Assembly (NCBI GenBank): GCA_014549065.1 | Contig: JACDOX010000014.1 | Coordinates: forward strand, 8,114,489 to 8,178,488 | Direction of reading: 5' to 3' | DNA length: 64,000 bases | DNA from: Cardinalis cardinalis | Taxonomy: Eukaryota; Chordata; Aves; Passeriformes; Cardinalidae | Part shown: positions 61,201 to 64,000 of the stretch, piece by piece | Layout of the letters: each line of letters starts with the position of its first letter | Numbering within the stretch: position 1 is the first letter of the stretch | Position numbers and translations under genes: made by a program | Notes under the pieces: generated by a model | Databases searched by the model: none | Told to the model about the DNA's origin: nothing | What the model saw: the letters and a program-made list of their open reading frames with translations, nothing else

Positions 61201-63686
61201 ATTCATGAGTTTTTTTCCAGTCCTTGTGCAAGCCAAATGAGCAATACTTTCTTCACGCACAATTCTCAAAAGTACACCAACCCCATCCATTTGGTGCCTT
61301 TGTTTATGTGTTGTTTTATAGCAATATGGTTACAGTTTCCTCACTGCTTTTACATTATCAAGCATCTCTGTTTCCCTCATCACATCTAGCATTGTCCACC
61401 CTCTTGAGTTCTGGGCTTGGTTTCTCTCTTACCATCATACATGATTTCTTCAGTTCTGTACNAAGTTAATTCAGGCCAAAATCAAGGCTGCAATGGCCAC
61501 AAATGAATGTATTTTGACATGGCCTTAACTTTCTAGAACAAACATTCAGTACAAGCCTTATGAGTTCCAGATTTGCACAGATTTTTAAACACTGCTAATT
61601 CAAAACTTTTGAATTTACTTTTATAACACTCAGACAGTTAAAAGCAGGCTGGACATCAATGAAAAAAATCTGTTACTGGTTATGACACCATTGTTGTTAA
61701 AACAATTCTGGCTGTTTGTATTTTGAAGCGAGAAAATTGAAAGTTATTTTGAACAAAACCNATGCTTGTGAATGCTAAACTTTTAAACTCAATTTCACTG
61801 CCTTTGGTTTTTCTACCATGGAAAAAACATTCCTAAAAAAAAACACAGAAAAAAAGTCTTATTGAGTGTCATTATCTGGCTGCCAATCAATAAGTAAGCA
61901 AGAAGGGAACACTCTGGAATAACACAGGAAAAGGAAAACAAAACATACAGGCCAAATCCTAGCAGATCTGAAAAATTAAACCACTTTTACCTCAAAAGCC
62001 AAAACAGTTGGGGAGGGGCAACAAAAATGTTCAGCAGAAAAGCCTACTGCACCTCAGCAAGTTGGAAAGATTTGTTCCATCAATTGCTGCCAAGGAAGAG
62101 AAGAAAGGACACAGTTTAGCAGGAAACACACACTTGTGCAAGACTTTGGTACTCTTCTTGTTTATCACTTAAATTGATAGGAACTTGTACACAGCTGTTT
62201 CCAATGAACAAATCTCTTATGGTGGTAATACAGACCAAGAAAAATATCTTGGTTTGTGTTCATACCTGTACTCCCCAAATAAAAGCCACAGCACAGATAN
62301 CTGCTAATTGCTGTTTTCTAGAGTTCTGGATTCCTTGGATCTGCACCAGTAAAATAACAGTTTGACTGTGGAGCCAGATTTCCTATTCCCATGCTTGTAC
62401 CTTTGCACATTCAGATGCAGTTGGTACCAGGAAAAATTGTTTGCAGCAGTAGAACCTACACTGAACTTTCTGTCCTGCTACTCCAAACACTCTCTAATAG
62501 NCTTTATCCTACTAACCATCCCGGGACGGACATACTTGCCAAGAAAACTGAAAATAACACAGTCTCCTAATTTTCAGCCCCACTGTGTCACAGTGCCAAA
62601 TACCATTCTGCCATACCACACTGCTCTTTCTACCTTAACAATCAGAAGCAATAATATAATAATACTCTACCACACCTTGTTTAAAGCCTTGAAGCTTCAA
62701 ATAGCTGCAAGGTTAAAGGCCCTNTTCCTGGGTGATTGGCTGGAGGCAAAATAGACAGCTGAAAGCACATGCAGTGTGATGAAGGTACACCATATAAGAG
62801 ACTCTCCCCCTTCTTCTGCTCCAAAATTCATTTTAATATAAGAACAAGAATTTCTAGCAGAGAACAGTAATCCAAAAACTTCCTCATTTTGCTTTTCTGT
62901 TCATGCCACTCTTAGTACCCATGAGAACAAAGCAATAGAAATGAGAATTTGTTCAACTTCATGGAGGTATAATACTTGACACATTTTTTTAATTTAAATA
63001 CATTTCATTTCACACCTTGCTTTAGGTGACAAAGAGGAAGATATAAACAACAGGAAGTTTCCTGGTAAAGCAGGAAGCTATTTTTAATTCTTTTCAGAAG
63101 CCCTGCAGAGAGATATGGTAGCAGTGATGCTGTGCTCTATCTTTCCTACTCATATGACCAGCACAATGGCTGCAGGGACTTCTTTGTTTGGTAACCATAG
63201 CACCGCAGAAGGTAGATAAACCAGCACTGAAACCAAGGTGATGCTAGATGCTTGGGCAAATGTCAGCTTTGGGGCCTTCTAAAACTGGACTGAGGTGTAT
63301 CTTTAAATGGGGGTGTAATCNTTAAAGCTCCATGGACTGGGAGCCTGGAAACCCTGGTACCCTCAGCCCAGGTCAATCGGAATTAGCAGTGCAGCCCCTT
63401 CTTTGGTAGGATGCCTGGCAGGCAGGCAAATTTTGGCTTCAGCTGGGGTTGCAAGCTGACTACTACAAAGATGGAGGTCAAAATAAAGTTAAAAGTCAGA
63501 GCTTTCAAGGCTTCCTTGCTCTTGGCTGGAGTAGGATCCCAAAGGATCCTGGGCCCAACGACAGCTTGAGCAGTGGGCTGTTTTGGAACTGTAGGCTNTA
63601 GGACCACAGGCTCCTAGACAGAACCCTCAGAGCCAGGCCTCTGCAGCTCACCAAAACCAGGAAAAAGCACTTCAGGTCTGCAGATT
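58229..63686. other. noncoding sequence, no gene seen
   Basis: Unique AT-rich DNA. A hairpin with 8-bp stem (AATAGCAC...GTGCTATT) is at 58798-58820 and a 10-base palindrome TGGCCGGCCA at 58851-58860. A GC-richer patch at about 59930-60400 carries overlapping frames on the plus strand without family resemblance. The minus frame at 63383-63607 lies next to the terminal CR1 and shows no domain I can name. Confidence 0.65.
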
Positions 63687-64000
63687 TCACAGAATCACAG
63701 AATGGTTTGAGTTGGAAGGGACCTTAAAGATCATCAAATTCCAACCCCTCTGCCATTGGCATGGACACCTTCCCCTACACCACGGTTGCTCCAAGCCCCA
63801 TCCAACCTGGCCTTGAACACTTCCAGGGATGGGGCATCCACAGCTTCCCTGGGCAACCTGGTCCAGTGCTCACTCACCACTCTCATGGTATCAAATTTCC
63901 TCCTGATGTCTAATCCAAACCTACCTCTTTCAGTGTAAAGGCATTATTCCTTGACCTACCACTACATGCCCTTGCAGGGAGTCCCTCCCCAGATTTCTTG
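63687..64000 (-). mobile_element. CR1 LINE, antisense, well preserved, continues past window end
   Basis: Starts with the terminal repeats TCACAGAAT-CACAGAAT and continues through GTTGGAAGGGACCTTAAAGATCATC, CCATTGGCATGGACACCTTC, GGTTGCTCCAAGCCCCATCC, GGCCTTGAACACTTCC, GGGATGGGGCATCCACAGC and CTGGGCAACCTGGTCCAGTG, to ACTACATGCCCTTGCAGGGA. This is the complete reverse complement of the avian CR1 3' end. Similarity to the common pattern is high, so it is the youngest CR1 in the window. The 5' part lies beyond base 64000, so truncation cannot be assessed. This end region is largely untranslated sequence. Confidence 0.97.

Noticed and set aside
63383..63690. Two overlapping minus-strand frames beside the terminal CR1, possibly retroviral
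   Set aside because: No retroviral or LINE motif is visible in the translations; overlapping frames suggest chance.
1..64000. CRISPR arrays, operons, ribosome binding sites, insertion sequences
   Set aside because: No regularly spaced direct repeats, no bacterial-type gene packing; the CR1 content shows this is animal nuclear DNA.

Overview
The window is vertebrate nuclear DNA, most likely from a bird. The main evidence is a set of CR1-type LINE fragments with the typical avian 3' end (a block matching the CR1 terminus followed by short TTCTGTGA-like repeats). There are no Alu-, B1- or L1-like elements that would point to a mammal, and no bacterial gene structure. Overall composition is AT-rich. 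Isolated single Ns occur every few hundred bases and there is one 544-base N gap, as expected of a draft assembly that writes ambiguous bases as N.

I recognise no protein-coding exon, tRNA, rRNA, snRNA or known microRNA on either strand. All long open frames are short (at most about 180 codons), unlike any family I know, or artefacts of the N gap. The simplest reading is a large intron or an intergenic stretch. A few splice-bounded open segments (about 6.75-6.95 kb minus, 10.16-10.21 kb plus, 28.87-28.97 kb plus, 53.66-53.87 kb plus) could be exons of unannotated transcripts, but none is secure. I list them as findings rather than genes.

Layout: 0-3.8 kb holds ancient LINE debris, including an antisense reverse-transcriptase fragment (LDFSKAFG at about 1.46-1.48 kb) and two CR1 tails. 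From 3.8 to 13.4 kb the sequence is plain noncoding DNA with a 23-bp tandem duplication, a T-rich tract and a CTCF-like site. A G-rich, motif-dense block at 13.4-13.9 kb resembles a regulatory element. The stretch from 13.9 to 33.9 kb is mostly featureless, with a GC-richer but CpG-poor patch at 21.2-22.5 kb and a perfect 12-bp-stem inverted repeat at 26.4 kb. A GGA/GAGAAG polypurine tract runs into the N gap at 33.94-34.58 kb. A homeodomain-core-rich stretch lies at 35.3-35.9 kb. The only real CpG cluster is at 36.72-37.10 kb. From 37.6 to 42.1 kb there are two sense CR1 copies interleaved with MIR-like CORE-SINE relics. The stretch from 42 to 63.7 kb is unique noncoding DNA with another MIR relic, an old CR1 piece, a G-quadruplex motif and a Z-DNA-prone alternating tract. 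The window ends inside a well-preserved antisense CR1.

Nothing in the window shows genes acting together. The best candidates for something undescribed are the CpG cluster ending in a strong splice donor (36.7 kb), the splice-bounded open segments, and the regulatory-looking blocks at 13.4, 31.7 and 35.4 kb.
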